Shown here: positions 25,743-33,808 of the stretch, one piece after another
Numbering within the stretch: the stretch's first letter is position 1
How the letters are laid out: each line of letters begins with the position of its first letter
Assembly: GCF_003182485.1 (NCBI RefSeq)
Contig: NZ_QGTX01000001.1
Span: 744,001-808,000, forward strand
DNA: 64,000 nucleotides
Origin: Geodermatophilus normandii
GTDB lineage: Bacteria; Actinomycetota; Actinomycetes; Mycobacteriales; Geodermatophilaceae
Reading direction: 5' to 3'
Translations under genes and position numbers: made by a program
The notes under the pieces: generated by a model
Told to the model about the DNA's origin: nothing
The model's database searches: none
The model's input: only the letters and a program-made list of their open reading frames with translations

Positions 25743-26825
25743 GTGAGCAGGGACGGCGCCTCCGGGCTGCGGCACGGCTGGACCACCGGCGCGTGCGCGA
25801 CGGCGGCCACCACGGCGGCCTACACCGCGCTGCTCACCGGCGAGTTCCCCGACCCCGTGACCATCGACCTGCCGAACGACCGGCACCCGTCCTTCGCGCT
25901 GGCCCGCGAGGGCATCGACGACGGCGGCGCCTGGGCCGGCGTGGTCAAGGACGCCGGCGACGACCCCGACGTCACCCACGGCGCGCTGGTCAGCGTGCGG
26001 GTGACGCACGGGCAGCCGGGCAGCGGCGTGGTCTTCCGGGCCGGCGAGGGCGTGGGCACGGTGACCAAGCCGGGGCTGCCGCTGGCGGTGGGCGAGCCGG
26101 CGATCAACCCGATGCCGCGGCAGTTCGTGCGCGAGCACGTCGCGGCGGTGGCACGGCGGCACGGCGGCAGCGGCGACGTCGTCGTCGAGGTGTCCATCGA
26201 GGGCGGTGCGGAGCTGGCGCGCAGGACGTGGAACCCGCGGCTGGGCATCCTCGGCGGGCTGTCGGTGCTCGGCACGACCGGCGTCGTCGTCCCGTACTCG
26301 TGCTCGTCGTGGATCGACTCGATCCGCCGCGGCATCGACGTCGCGCGGGCCGCCGGGCGCGAGCACGTGGCCGGGTGCACCGGCTCGACCAGCGAGCGGA
26401 CGGTGCAGGAGCTCCACGGCCTGCCCGAGGACGCGCTGCTCGACATGGGCGACTTCGCCGGCGCCGTGCTCAAGTACCTGCGCCGCCACCCGGTGCCGCG
26501 GCTGACGGTCGCCGGCGGCATCGGCAAGCTCGCCAAGCTCGCCGACGGCCACCTCGACCTGCACTCCGGCCGCTCGCAGGTGTCCTTCGACTCGCTGGCC
26601 GCCCGGGTGGCCGGCGCCGGCGGTCCGCCGGACCTGGTCGCGGGCGTGCGGGGCGCGAACACCGCCCTCGACGCGCTGCGGCAGTGCCAGGCGGCCGGGC
26701 TGCCGCTGGGCGACCTGGTGGCCGCGGGCGCCCGCGAGACGGCGCTCGGCGTGCTGCGCGGAGCGCCGGTGGCGGTCGACGTCGTGGTGGTCGACCGCGC
26801 CGGCACGGTGGTCGGCCGCGCCTAG
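25743..26825 (+). CDS. cbiD: Cobalt-precorrin-5B C1-methyltransferase CbiD
   Basis: CbiD methylates C1 of the ring-contracted corrin precursor; it belongs by origin to the anaerobic route but is used by some aerobes lacking CobF. The 360-residue protein starts near LRHGWTTGACATAATTAA (residues 9-26), and has INPMPRQFVREHV, the glycine-rich GTTGVVVPYSCSSWIDSIRR and LTVAGGIGKLAKLADG, all typical. Its TAG stop and the TAG stop of the convergent cobM share the palindrome ctag at 26822-26825. With CobE at 47814 it explains why no CobF is seen. Confidence 0.93.
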   Translation: MSRDGASGLRHGWTTGACATAATTAAYTALLTGEFPDPVTIDLPNDRHPSFALAREGIDDGGAWAGVVKDAGDDPDVTHGALVSVRVTHGQPGSGVVFRAGEGVGTVTKPGLPLAVGEPAINPMPRQFVREHVAAVARRHGGSGDVVVEVSIEGGAELARRTWNPRLGILGGLSVLGTTGVVVPYSCSSWIDSIRRGIDVARAAGREHVAGCTGSTSERTVQELHGLPEDALLDMGDFAGAVLKYLRRHPVPRLTVAGGIGKLAKLADGHLDLHSGRSQVSFDSLAARVAGAGGPPDLVAGVRGANTALDALRQCQAAGLPLGDLVAAGARETALGVLRGAPVAVDVVVVDRAGTVVGRA

Positions 26826-27565
26826 GAGCGGCACCGCGTCGTCGAGTAGAGGTGGCTGTCGGGGAACTGCCCGGCGGTCAGCACCGGGCCCACGACGACG
26901 ACCGCCGTCCGCCTCACACCCGCGGCCTCGACCTGCTCCGCGATGTCGGCGAGCGTGCCCCGCAGCACCAGCTCGTCGTCGCGGCTGGCCCGGGCGACGA
27001 CGGCGACCGGGCCGTCGGGGCCGTAGTGCTCGGCCAGCAGCGGGGCGAGCTCGGCCATCCGCTGCACGGCCAGGTGCAGCACGAGCGTGGCGCCGGTGGC
27101 GGCGTAGGCGGCCAGCTCCTCCCCCGGCGGCATCGGCGTCGAGCGGGCCGACGTGCGCGTGAGGACGACGGTCTGCCCGACGCCGGGCACGGTCAGCTCG
27201 CGCTTGAGCGACGCGGCCGCCGCGGCGAAGGCCGGCACCCCCGGGACGACGTCGTAGGGCACGCCGGCGGCGTCGAGGCGGCGCATCTGCTCGGCCATCG
27301 CGCTGTAGACGCTCGGGTCGCCGGAGTGCAGCCGGGCGACGTCGAGGCCGGCCTCGTGCGCGGCGACCAGCTCGGCGGTGATCTGGTCGAGGTCGAGGTC
27401 GGCGGTGTCGACCAGCCGGGCGCCGGGCGGGGCGGTGTCGAGCAGCTCGCGGGGCACCAGCGCGCCGGCGTAGAGGCAGACCGGGGCGCTGGCGATGACC
27501 CGCGCCGCCCGCAGCGTGACCAGGTCCGCCGCCCCGGGCCCGGCGCCGACGAAGAAGACGGTCAC
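26822..27565 (-). CDS. cobM: Precorrin-4 C11-methyltransferase CobM
   Basis: A 247-residue single-domain SAM methylase that adds the C11 methyl to precorrin-4. It begins TVFFVGAGPGAADLVTLRAA and has LHSGDPSVYSAMAEQMRRL and YDVVPGVPAFAAAAASL, which distinguish CobM/CbiF from the other methylases. Lies 29 bases downstream of cobL on the same strand, completing def-cobL-cobM. It is convergent with cbiD with a four-base overlap at the stops. Confidence 0.93.
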   Translation of the reverse strand: MTVFFVGAGPGAADLVTLRAARVIASAPVCLYAGALVPRELLDTAPPGARLVDTADLDLDQITAELVAAHEAGLDVARLHSGDPSVYSAMAEQMRRLDAAGVPYDVVPGVPAFAAAAASLKRELTVPGVGQTVVLTRTSARSTPMPPGEELAAYAATGATLVLHLAVQRMAELAPLLAEHYGPDGPVAVVARASRDDELVLRGTLADIAEQVEAAGVRRTAVVVVGPVLTAGQFPDSHLYSTTRCRS

Positions 27566-27594
27566 GAGGGGGCTCCCATCGCGCTAATGGCCGC

Positions 27595-28911
27595 TCACCA
27601 CCGGGTCACCGACCAGATCGTCACCGGCATCGCGGGCTTCCAGCCGGTGAACGACCCGACCGGCTCGGCGCGCGACACCTCGATCCGCACCAGCTCGCCG
27701 CCGACCCTCGCGTGCCACTGGGCGAGCACCGCCTCGCTCTCCACCGTGACCGCGTTGGCCACCATGCGGCCGCCCACCGGGAGGGCGTCCCAGCAGGACT
27801 CGACCAGCAGCGGCGTGGTCAGCCCGCCGCCGATGAACACCGCGTCGGGCGCGCCGAGCCGCGACAGCACGTCCGGCGCGTGCCCGTGCACCACGCGCAG
27901 GTAGGGGACGCCGAGGCGGGCGGCGTTGCGGGCGATCCGCTCGGCCCGCTCGGCGGAGGCCTCCACCGCCACGGCGCGGCAGGTGGGGTGCGCGCGCATC
28001 CACTCGATGCCGATCGACCCGGCGCCGGCACCGACGTCCCACAGCAGCTGCCCGGGGACGGCGGCCAGGCGGGCGAGGGTGACCGCGCGGACCTCGGCCC
28101 TCGTCAGCTGACCGTCGGACTCGTAGGCACCGTCGGGCAGGCCCGGCGTGGTGGGCAGCGGCATGGTGCCTCGGTCGGCCCGGCACTCGACGGCGGTGAC
28201 CACCAGCGCCGGCGCCGGCTGCGACCAGGTGGCCGCGGTGCCGGTGCGCACCTCCTCGTCGGGGCCGCCGAGCCCGCCGAGCACGGTGACCAGGCTCTGC
28301 CCGTAGCCGCGGCCGGCCAGCAGCGCGGCCACCTGCGCCGGCGTCTCGCCGTCGGATCCGAGCACCAGCAGCCGGCGGCCGGGCTGCACGTGCGGGTGCA
28401 GCAGCTCGATCGGCCGGCCGACCAGGGTGACCACCTCGGTGTCCTCGACCGCCCACCCCAGCCGCGCGCAGGCCAGCGACACCGACGACGGTGCCGGCAG
28501 CACCCGCACGCGGTCGGCGCCGAGCAACCGGGTCAGGGTCGTGCCGATGCCCGACAGCATCGGGTCGCCGCTGGCCAGGACCACCAGCGCCCGCCCCGCG
28601 TGCGCCTCGACCAGCCCGGGCAGCGCCTCGGTGAGCGGCGAGGGCCAGGGCACCCGTTCGGCGGGCACCTCGGCGGGCACCAGGTCCAGCTGCCGCGCGC
28701 TGCCCAGCAGCACCTCGGCGCGCTCGACCTCCGCCCGCGAGGTGGGCGCGAGCCCCTCCCAGCCGTCCGCGCCGATCCCGACGACGACGACCGGCGCGGC
28801 CGGGACCGCCGCCCTGGCCTCCTGGCTGGCCTCCTGGCCGGCCTCCTGGCCGGCCTCCTGGCCGGCCTCCTGGCCGGCCTCCTGGCCGGCCTCCTCCACC
28901 GTCCCGCTCAC
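27595..28911 (-). CDS. cobL: Precorrin-6Y C5,15-methyltransferase (decarboxylating) CobL
   Basis: A 438-residue fusion of a tetrapyrrole methylase (CbiE-like, about residues 38-235, VVVVGIGADGWEGL at its start) and a Rossmann methyltransferase with decarboxylase activity (CbiT-like, about 250-435, LWDVGAGAGSIGIEW as the SAM loop). It methylates C5 and C15 and removes the C12 acetate carboxyl. Residues 6-31 are an AGQE tandem repeat not expected in the family; no start codon lies after it, so the repeat must be translated. The GTG start overlaps the def stop by four bases. Confidence 0.92.
   Translation of the reverse strand: MSGTVEEAGQEAGQEAGQEAGQEAGQEASQEARAAVPAAPVVVVGIGADGWEGLAPTSRAEVERAEVLLGSARQLDLVPAEVPAERVPWPSPLTEALPGLVEAHAGRALVVLASGDPMLSGIGTTLTRLLGADRVRVLPAPSSVSLACARLGWAVEDTEVVTLVGRPIELLHPHVQPGRRLLVLGSDGETPAQVAALLAGRGYGQSLVTVLGGLGGPDEEVRTGTAATWSQPAPALVVTAVECRADRGTMPLPTTPGLPDGAYESDGQLTRAEVRAVTLARLAAVPGQLLWDVGAGAGSIGIEWMRAHPTCRAVAVEASAERAERIARNAARLGVPYLRVVHGHAPDVLSRLGAPDAVFIGGGLTTPLLVESCWDALPVGGRMVANAVTVESEAVLAQWHARVGGELVRIEVSRAEPVGSFTGWKPAMPVTIWSVTRW
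28816..28896 (-). repeat. 12-bp tandem repeat inside the cobL 5' end
   Basis: Six units of ggcctcctggcc (the first reads ggcctcctggct) run from 28816 to 28887 and a partial unit follows. On the coding strand they encode AGQE repeats plus one ASQE at the cobL N terminus. The unit length is a multiple of three, so copy-number change would keep the frame. Confidence 0.9.
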
Positions 28912-29465
28912 GCCGGCAGCTCACCCTCGGGCCCGGCCGCCTCGGCCAGCAGCCGCTCGCGCAGCTCCTCGGGCAGCCGGTCCACGTAGACGACGCCGTC
29001 GAGGTGGTCGACCTCGTGCTGCAGGCAGCGCGCCGCCATGCCGGTGGCCTCGATCGAGACCGGCCGGCCCTTCACGTCGACGCCGTCGACCCGGGCGCGG
29101 AAGGGGCGGGCCAGGTCGGCGTAGGGGCCGGGCACCGACAGGCAGCCCTCCTCGGTGACCTCCTCGGCCGGCTCGCCGTCCACCGGCGGCAGGACCGTCA
29201 GCCGCGGGTTGACCACGTACCCGACGACGTCCTCGCCGTCGGCGTCGGGGCAGTCGATGACGAACACCCGCGCGTCGACGCCGATCTGATTGGCCGCCAG
29301 GCCCACGCCGTCGGCCTCGCGCATCGAGGCGAACATGTCGAGCACCAGCCGGCGCAGCCGCTCGTCGAACTCGGCCACCGGGGTGCACGCGCGGTGCAGC
29401 ACCTGGTCGCTGCCGTAGGTGACGATCGGCCGGGCGACGCCGTCGTAACGGCCGGGCAGACGCAT
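28908..29465 (-). CDS. def: Peptide deformylase
   Basis: Removes the N-formyl group from nascent proteins. The 185-residue protein has the three deformylase motifs: GVGLAANQIG at 53-62, EGCLS at 106-110 (Cys108 metal ligand) and HEVDH at 150-154 (His metal ligands and catalytic Glu). ATG at 29465 starts MRLPGRYDGVARPIVTYG. It heads the def-cobL-cobM unit through a GTGA overlap with cobL and is divergent from cobD with only 31 bases between the starts. Pairing of a translation enzyme with B12 genes is unusual. Confidence 0.92.
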   Translation of the reverse strand: MRLPGRYDGVARPIVTYGSDQVLHRACTPVAEFDERLRRLVLDMFASMREADGVGLAANQIGVDARVFVIDCPDADGEDVVGYVVNPRLTVLPPVDGEPAEEVTEEGCLSVPGPYADLARPFRARVDGVDVKGRPVSIEATGMAARCLQHEVDHLDGVVYVDRLPEELRERLLAEAAGPEGELPA

Positions 29466-29496
29466 GGCCGCGATCCTAGGAACCGCGCTCGGCAGG

Positions 29497-30467
29497 ATGG
29501 ACGCCGTGCTCCTCCGGCGAGATCCCCCGACCGCCCTCGGGCTCGCGCTCGGCGCCGCGGCCGACCTGGCCCTGGCCGACCCGCGCCGCCGCCACCCGGT
29601 CGCCGGGTTCGGCACGGTCGCCGCGGCGCTGGAGCGGCGGGTCTGGCGGGACGCCCGCGCCGCCGGCGCCGGGTACGCGGCGGTCCTCGTCGCGGGCGCG
29701 GCGACCCTGGGGGCGGCGACGGACCGCGCCACCCGCGACCGTCCGGGCTGCGCACCCTCGCCGTGGCGGCGGCCACCTGGGCGGTGCTCGGCGGCACCTC
29801 GCTGGGCCGCGCGGCGACGGCGATGGCCGGGGCCCTGGAGGCCGGCGACCTGCCCGCCGCCCGCGCCCTGCTGCCCACCCTCGCCGGGCGGGACCCGTCC
29901 GCGCTCGGAGCCGGGGAGCTGGCCCGCGCCACCGTGGAGTCGGTCGCGGAGAACACCTCCGACGCCGCCGTCGCCCCGCTGGTGTGGGGAGCGCTCGCCG
30001 GGCTGCCCGGCCTGCTGGGCTACCGCGCGGTGAACACCCTCGACGCGATGGTCGGCCACCGGTCCGCGCGGTACGCCCGGTTCGGCTGGGCGGCCGCGCG
30101 CACCGACGACGTCGCCAACTGGCTGCCCGCCCGGCTCACCGCGGCGCTGACCGTGGCCTGCGCGCCGCTGGCCGGCGGGTCGGCGGGCGCGGCGCTGCGG
30201 ACCTGGCGCCGCGACGGCGCCGCCCACCCCAGCCCCAACGCCGGCCGCTGCGAGGCCGCGGCGGCCGGCGCCCTGGGACTGCGGCTGGGCGGGCGCAACG
30301 TCTACGGCAGCAGGGTGGAGGACCGGCCGGTGCTCGGCGACGGCCGGGCGCCGGACAGCAGCGACGTCACCCGCGCGGTGCGGCTCTCGCGCGCGGTGTG
30401 GCTGGCCGCCGCGGCCCTCTGCGTGGCCGGCCGAGCGGCGGGGAGCAGGGCCGCCCGCCGGCGCTGA
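29497..30467 (+). pseudogene. cobD: Adenosylcobinamide-phosphate synthase CobD/CbiB, frameshifted
   Basis: CobD/CbiB is the membrane enzyme that attaches aminopropanol (phosphate) to adenosylcobyric acid. The reading starts at ATG 29497 in one frame (HPVAGFGTVAAALERRVW and following, to DRATRDRP) and continues from about 29746 in the frame one base back (LRTLAVAAATWAVLGG, then ESVAENTSDAAVAPLVWGAL, VNTLDAMVGHRSARYA and HPSPNAGRCEAAAAGALG, all CbiB hallmarks) to the stop at 30467. Without a shift the first frame becomes Arg/Pro-rich and stops at 30033. One missing G in the ccggg run at 29743-29747 would explain it: RPGLRTLAV would be restored. Could be a true mutation, recent decay, or an assembly error. 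Confidence 0.85.
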
Positions 30468-30657
30468 GCGGGCCCCGCCGGTGCAGGGCGCCGCGCGGCG
30501 CGGGGAGCACCGGGAAGCCGGACGGGTCCACCCGGAGGTGGCTGGCCGGCGGGTCGGCCGGCCCGCGGCCACCGCGGACGGAGACGACGAGCGTGGCCAC
30601 GGCGAGCCCGGCCATGGCGAGCAGGAGGAACAGGACGAGGACGGCACCAGGAGTCAT
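30367..30657 (-). CDS. Small single-span membrane protein, uncertain
   Basis: A 96-residue reading: MTPGAVLVLFLLLAMAGLAV gives one strong membrane helix at residues 3-26, followed by a basic VSVRGGRGP stop-transfer, then a Pro/Arg/Gly-rich tail. The tail overlaps the 3' end of cobD by about 100 bases, so its sequence may be forced by the opposite strand. It is divergent from the MocR gene with an operator-like repeat between them, which supports a real gene. No family recognised. Confidence 0.45.
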   Translation of the reverse strand: MTPGAVLVLFLLLAMAGLAVATLVVSVRGGRGPADPPASHLRVDPSGFPVLPAPRGALHRRGPLSAGGRPCSPPLGRPRRGPRRPATPRARAAPRG

Positions 30658-30675
30658 GGCAGGAACAGTGGCACC

Positions 30676-30707
30676 ATCCGGCCTGGACGGAAGCGGTCCA
30701 ATCCGGC
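30676..30707. promoter_or_regulatory. Possible MocR regulator binding region
   Basis: Between the divergent small membrane gene (start 30657) and the MocR gene (start 30720): direct repeats atccggc at 30676-30682 and 30701-30707 flank an inverted repeat tggac (30684-30688) and gtcca (30696-30700). Paired direct repeats with an internal dyad are the usual layout of MocR sites. The site would overlap both promoters. Confidence 0.4.
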
Positions 30708-30719
30708 ATGGTGGCCTGC

Positions 30720-32165
30720 ATGCCACCGCAGCCCGATCAGTCCACCGCGGCGGAGCTGGCCGGCCTGGTCGGGCCACTGGGGAACCTGCCCGGACCGCGG
30801 TACGCCGCCCTGGCCCGCCGCGTCCGCGAGCTGGCCGCCCTCGGGCAGCTCCCGCCGGGCACCCGGCTGCCGGCCGAGCGCGACCTCGCCGCCGCGCTCG
30901 CGGTCAGCCGGGTGACCGTCGCCTCGGCCTACCGGCTGCTCCGCGAGGAGGGGCACGCCAGCACCCGGCACGGCGCCGGGACCGTCGTCGAGGCGCCCGC
31001 GGCCGACCCGGTGTGGACCACCCCGAGCACCGACCCGACGATCCTCGAGCTGGCGCACGCCGCTCCCGAGGCCGCGCCGCAGCTGTTGCCGGCCTACCGC
31101 GAGGCGCTGGACCGGCTGCCCGCGGTGGCCGCCGGCCACGGCTACGCGCCCAGCGGGCTGCCGGAGCTGCGCGCGGCGGTCGCCGACCGCTACACCGCCC
31201 GCGGCCTGCCCACCGACCCCGAGCAGGTCGTCGTCACCGCCGGCACCGGCGACGCCACCGCGCTGGTCCTCGAGACGCTGCTGCAGCCCGGCGACCGCGT
31301 GCTGGTCGAGCACCCCACCTACCCGGGGGCCCTGGCCATGGTCACCGCGGCCGGCGCCCGCTGCGTCCCCGTCGCCGTGGACGCCGGGGACCCCGACGCG
31401 CTGGTCGGCGGCGCCTCCATCGCGGTCCGGCAGAGCAGCCCCCGGATGGCGTTCCTCATGCCCGACTTCTCCAACCCCAGCGGCGCCCGGCTGTCCGCGG
31501 CCGGGCGCCGCCGCCTGGCCGCGACCTTGTGGCAGCAGGGCGTGCTGACCGTCGTCGACGAGGTCACCGCCGAGCTGTACCTCGACGACGGGCCGCTGCC
31601 GCCCTACGCCGCCGGGCTCCCCGACGCCGCGACGGTGACCGTCGGCGGGCTGTCGAAGGCGGTGTGGGGCGGGCTGCGGGTCGGCTGGCTGCGGACCGAC
31701 GCCGCACTGGCCGCCTCGCTGGGCACCGCGCTCGGCCGGCGCCAGCTCTCCGTCGGCCTGCTCGACCAGCTCGCCGCCGCCGTCCTCGTGCGCGACCTCG
31801 ACGCCGTGCTCGAGGGCCGGCGGGCGCTGCTGCGCGAGCGGCGCGACGTGCTGCTCGCCGAGCTCACCGACCGGCTGCCGGCCTGGAGCGCGCCGCGCCC
31901 GCGCGGCGGCCTGTCGGTGTGGTGCCGCCTGCCGCCGGGGAGCAGCTCGGCCGCGCTGGTCGCCGCCGCCGCGCCGCTCGGGCTGGTGCTCGCCGAGGGC
32001 CGCGCCTTCGGCACCGGGACGGCCTTCGACGACCACCTGCGGCTGCCGTTCACGCTCCCGGCCGCCGACCTGCGCACCGCCGTCGCCGGGCTCGCCGCCG
32101 TCGACGCCGCGCTGCGCAGCGGTCCCGCGGTGCGGTCCCCGGCGCGGCCGGTGACCGTGGTCTGA
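30720..32165 (+). CDS. MocR-type regulator: GntR winged helix fused to PLP aminotransferase fold
   Basis: A 481-residue protein with an N-terminal GntR-type DNA-binding domain (about residues 15-90: GTRLPAERDLAAALAVSRVT) and a class I aminotransferase domain. The PLP lysine is in VGGLSKAVWGGLRVGW near residue 313, preceded by MPDFSNPSGARLS and VVDEVTAELYLD. Such proteins regulate vitamin B6, GABA, taurine or transporter genes. It starts at ATG 30720; an in-frame start at 30708 is possible. Most MocR proteins control the gene next to them, here the small membrane protein. Confidence 0.9.
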   Translation: MPPQPDQSTAAELAGLVGPLGNLPGPRYAALARRVRELAALGQLPPGTRLPAERDLAAALAVSRVTVASAYRLLREEGHASTRHGAGTVVEAPAADPVWTTPSTDPTILELAHAAPEAAPQLLPAYREALDRLPAVAAGHGYAPSGLPELRAAVADRYTARGLPTDPEQVVVTAGTGDATALVLETLLQPGDRVLVEHPTYPGALAMVTAAGARCVPVAVDAGDPDALVGGASIAVRQSSPRMAFLMPDFSNPSGARLSAAGRRRLAATLWQQGVLTVVDEVTAELYLDDGPLPPYAAGLPDAATVTVGGLSKAVWGGLRVGWLRTDAALAASLGTALGRRQLSVGLLDQLAAAVLVRDLDAVLEGRRALLRERRDVLLAELTDRLPAWSAPRPRGGLSVWCRLPPGSSSAALVAAAAPLGLVLAEGRAFGTGTAFDDHLRLPFTLPAADLRTAVAGLAAVDAALRSGPAVRSPARPVTVV

Positions 32166-32180
32166 CCGGTCCCGGGCGAT

Positions 32181-32212
32181 CCGTCCCGACGGCTCGCGCG
32201 CACCGGGGACGG
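32181..32212. terminator. Weak hairpin after the MocR gene
   Basis: ccgtccc at 32181-32187 pairs with gggacgg at 32206-32212, an uninterrupted 7-bp stem with an 18-base loop, 15 bases after the MocR stop. No T run. The rest of the interval to the next start (32335) shows no other feature. Confidence 0.3.
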
Positions 32213-32334
32213 CGACTAGCGTCGGTGTGGTCCCGAGCGGCCGGGCTCTCCCGGCAGATCCGCAGATGGTCGAACAGCCGGCTGCGCGGCGCTCCCCCCG
32301 GGCCCCGCCCGGAGCGCGTCCACCGGAGCTCGTC

Positions 32335-33057
32335 ATGACGTCCACCCAGTCACGAGTCGCCCCCCGTCCCCACCCCACCTCGGGGCGGGCCACGGCCGCC
32401 CCGTCCCTGCCGCGCCCGCCCGCCCCGTCGCCGCTGCCCGTGCGGCGGACCCGGGTGGCCGGTCGGTGGCGCTACGACCGGCAGAGCGGCGACTGGTGGT
32501 GGTCGCCGGAGATGTCGGCGCTCTACGGCCTGACCGCCGACGGCCGCCGCCCCTGCACCGAGGTCCTGGTCGCCGCCGAGCACCCCGACGACCGACCGCG
32601 CACGATCGACGCCCTCTCCGCCGCGGTCACCGGTGCGGAGGGGTTCTGCCTTCAGATCCGCCTGCTGACCGACGGCGGCGAGGTGCCCGTCGTCTTCATC
32701 GGCGAGCCGCAGCTCGACGACGAGGGCCGGGTGACCGCGGTCGAGGGCCTGGTCGTGGAGGCCCCGCGGCCGGCCGAGGACCGCGTCTCCGCGCTGGAGA
32801 CCGAGGTGGCGCAGCTGCGCACGGCGATGGCCGGCCGGGCGCCCATCGAGCAGGCCAAGGGCGTGCTCATGCTCCTCACCGGGTGCGGCGAGCAGGTGGC
32901 CTTCGACCTGCTGGCGCACATCTCCAGCCACACCCACCGCAAGGTGCGCGAGGTCGCCGTCGACCTGGTCGCCTCGGCGTCGGGCCAGCGCCCGCTCCCG
33001 GCCGAGGTGCGCGCGATCCTGCGCGACGCCTGCCCGCCGGGGTCCGGGGGGCACTGA
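32335..33057 (+). CDS. PAS and ANTAR domain RNA-binding regulator
   Basis: A 240-residue protein: a Pro/Ala-rich N terminus (about 1-40), a PAS-fold domain (about 45-135; WRYDRQSGDWWWSPEMSALY is the typical start of PAS_3 domains) and a C-terminal ANTAR domain (about 140-215; RAPIEQAKGVLMLLTGCGEQ with the AFDLLAHISSHTHRKVREVA three-helix end). ANTAR domains bind two-hairpin RNA and cause antitermination. The PAS ligand is unknown. ATG 32335 follows ggag; no target hairpins were found close by. Confidence 0.85.
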   Translation: MTSTQSRVAPRPHPTSGRATAAPSLPRPPAPSPLPVRRTRVAGRWRYDRQSGDWWWSPEMSALYGLTADGRRPCTEVLVAAEHPDDRPRTIDALSAAVTGAEGFCLQIRLLTDGGEVPVVFIGEPQLDDEGRVTAVEGLVVEAPRPAEDRVSALETEVAQLRTAMAGRAPIEQAKGVLMLLTGCGEQVAFDLLAHISSHTHRKVREVAVDLVASASGQRPLPAEVRAILRDACPPGSGGH

Positions 33058-33142
33058 CCCCGGAACAGGGTCCGCAGGGGAGGATGCCCGGGGCCGGACC
33101 GGCGAGCAGACGCCGGCCCGGCTCCTGGGAGGGGGCGGACGC

Positions 33143-33808
33143 GTGATCTACCTGCTCGCGCGGTTGCTGCTGCGGCCGCTGTTCCGGATCGTGTTCCGGC
33201 CCCGGGTGAGCGGGCGCCGGAACGTCCCGGCCACCGGGGCCTTCATCATCGCCAGCAACCACCTGTCGTTCATCGACAGCATGGTGATCCCGCTGTCGGC
33301 CCCGCGGCGGGTCCGCTACCTCGCCAAGCACGAGTACTTCAGCGGCCGCGGCGTGGGCGGGTGGGCCACCCGCACGCTGTTCACGGCGCTGGGCGCGATG
33401 CCGGTGCAGCGGGAGGCCTCCCGGGCCGCGCAGGAGGCGCTCGACACCGCGCTCGGCGTGCTGCGCGCCGGTGAGGGCTTCGGCATCTACCCCGAGGGCA
33501 CCCGCTCGCGCGACGGCCTGCTGGCGCGGGGCAAGACCGGCGTGGCCTGGCTGGCGCTCACCGCCGGCTGCCCGGTCGTGCCGGTCGGTGTCGTCGGCAC
33601 CGACCGCATCCAGCCGGTCGGCGCACGCTGGCCGCGCCCGCACCGCTTCTCGGTCACCTTCGGCGAGCCGATGACCTTCCCCGAGCACGCCGGCAAGGCG
33701 CGCAACGGCCCGGCCCGCCGCGAGGTCACCGACCGGATCATGGAGGCGATCGCCGAGCTCTCGGGCCAGGAGAAGGCCGGCTGGGGCGCTCCCCGTCCCG
33801 CCGCATGA
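33143..33808 (+). CDS. 1-acyl-sn-glycerol-3-phosphate acyltransferase (PlsC family)
   Basis: A 221-residue acyltransferase. The NHLSFID motif (HX4D, H40 and D45) and the [13 protein letters not shown] motif near residue 115 are the catalytic and glycerophosphate-binding signatures; [12 protein letters not shown] follows. An N-terminal hydrophobic helix ([16 protein letters not shown]) anchors it to the membrane. It likely adds the second acyl chain in phosphatidic acid synthesis, although actinobacterial paralogues vary in substrate. GTG 33143 follows a strong ggagggggg ribosome-binding site. ATGA overlap with cobQ. Confidence 0.88.
   Translation: MIYLLARLLLRPLFRIVFRPRVSGRRNVPATGAFIIASNHLSFIDSMVIPLSAPRRVRYLAKHEYFSGRGVGGWATRTLFTALGAMPVQREASRAAQEALDTALGVLRAGEGFGIYPEGTRSRDGLLARGKTGVAWLALTAGCPVVPVGVVGTDRIQPVGARWPRPHRFSVTFGEPMTFPEHAGKARNGPARREVTDRIMEAIAELSGQEKAGWGAPRPAA

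Noticed and set aside
28816-28896. CRISPR array
   Set aside because: The 12-bp units abut with no spacers, and they are in frame within cobL.
29464-30033. Short intact reading of cobD ending at 30033
   Set aside because: After about 29746 it becomes Arg/Pro/Trp-rich. The conserved CbiB motifs are in the other frame, so this is the wrong frame after a shift, not a shorter gene.
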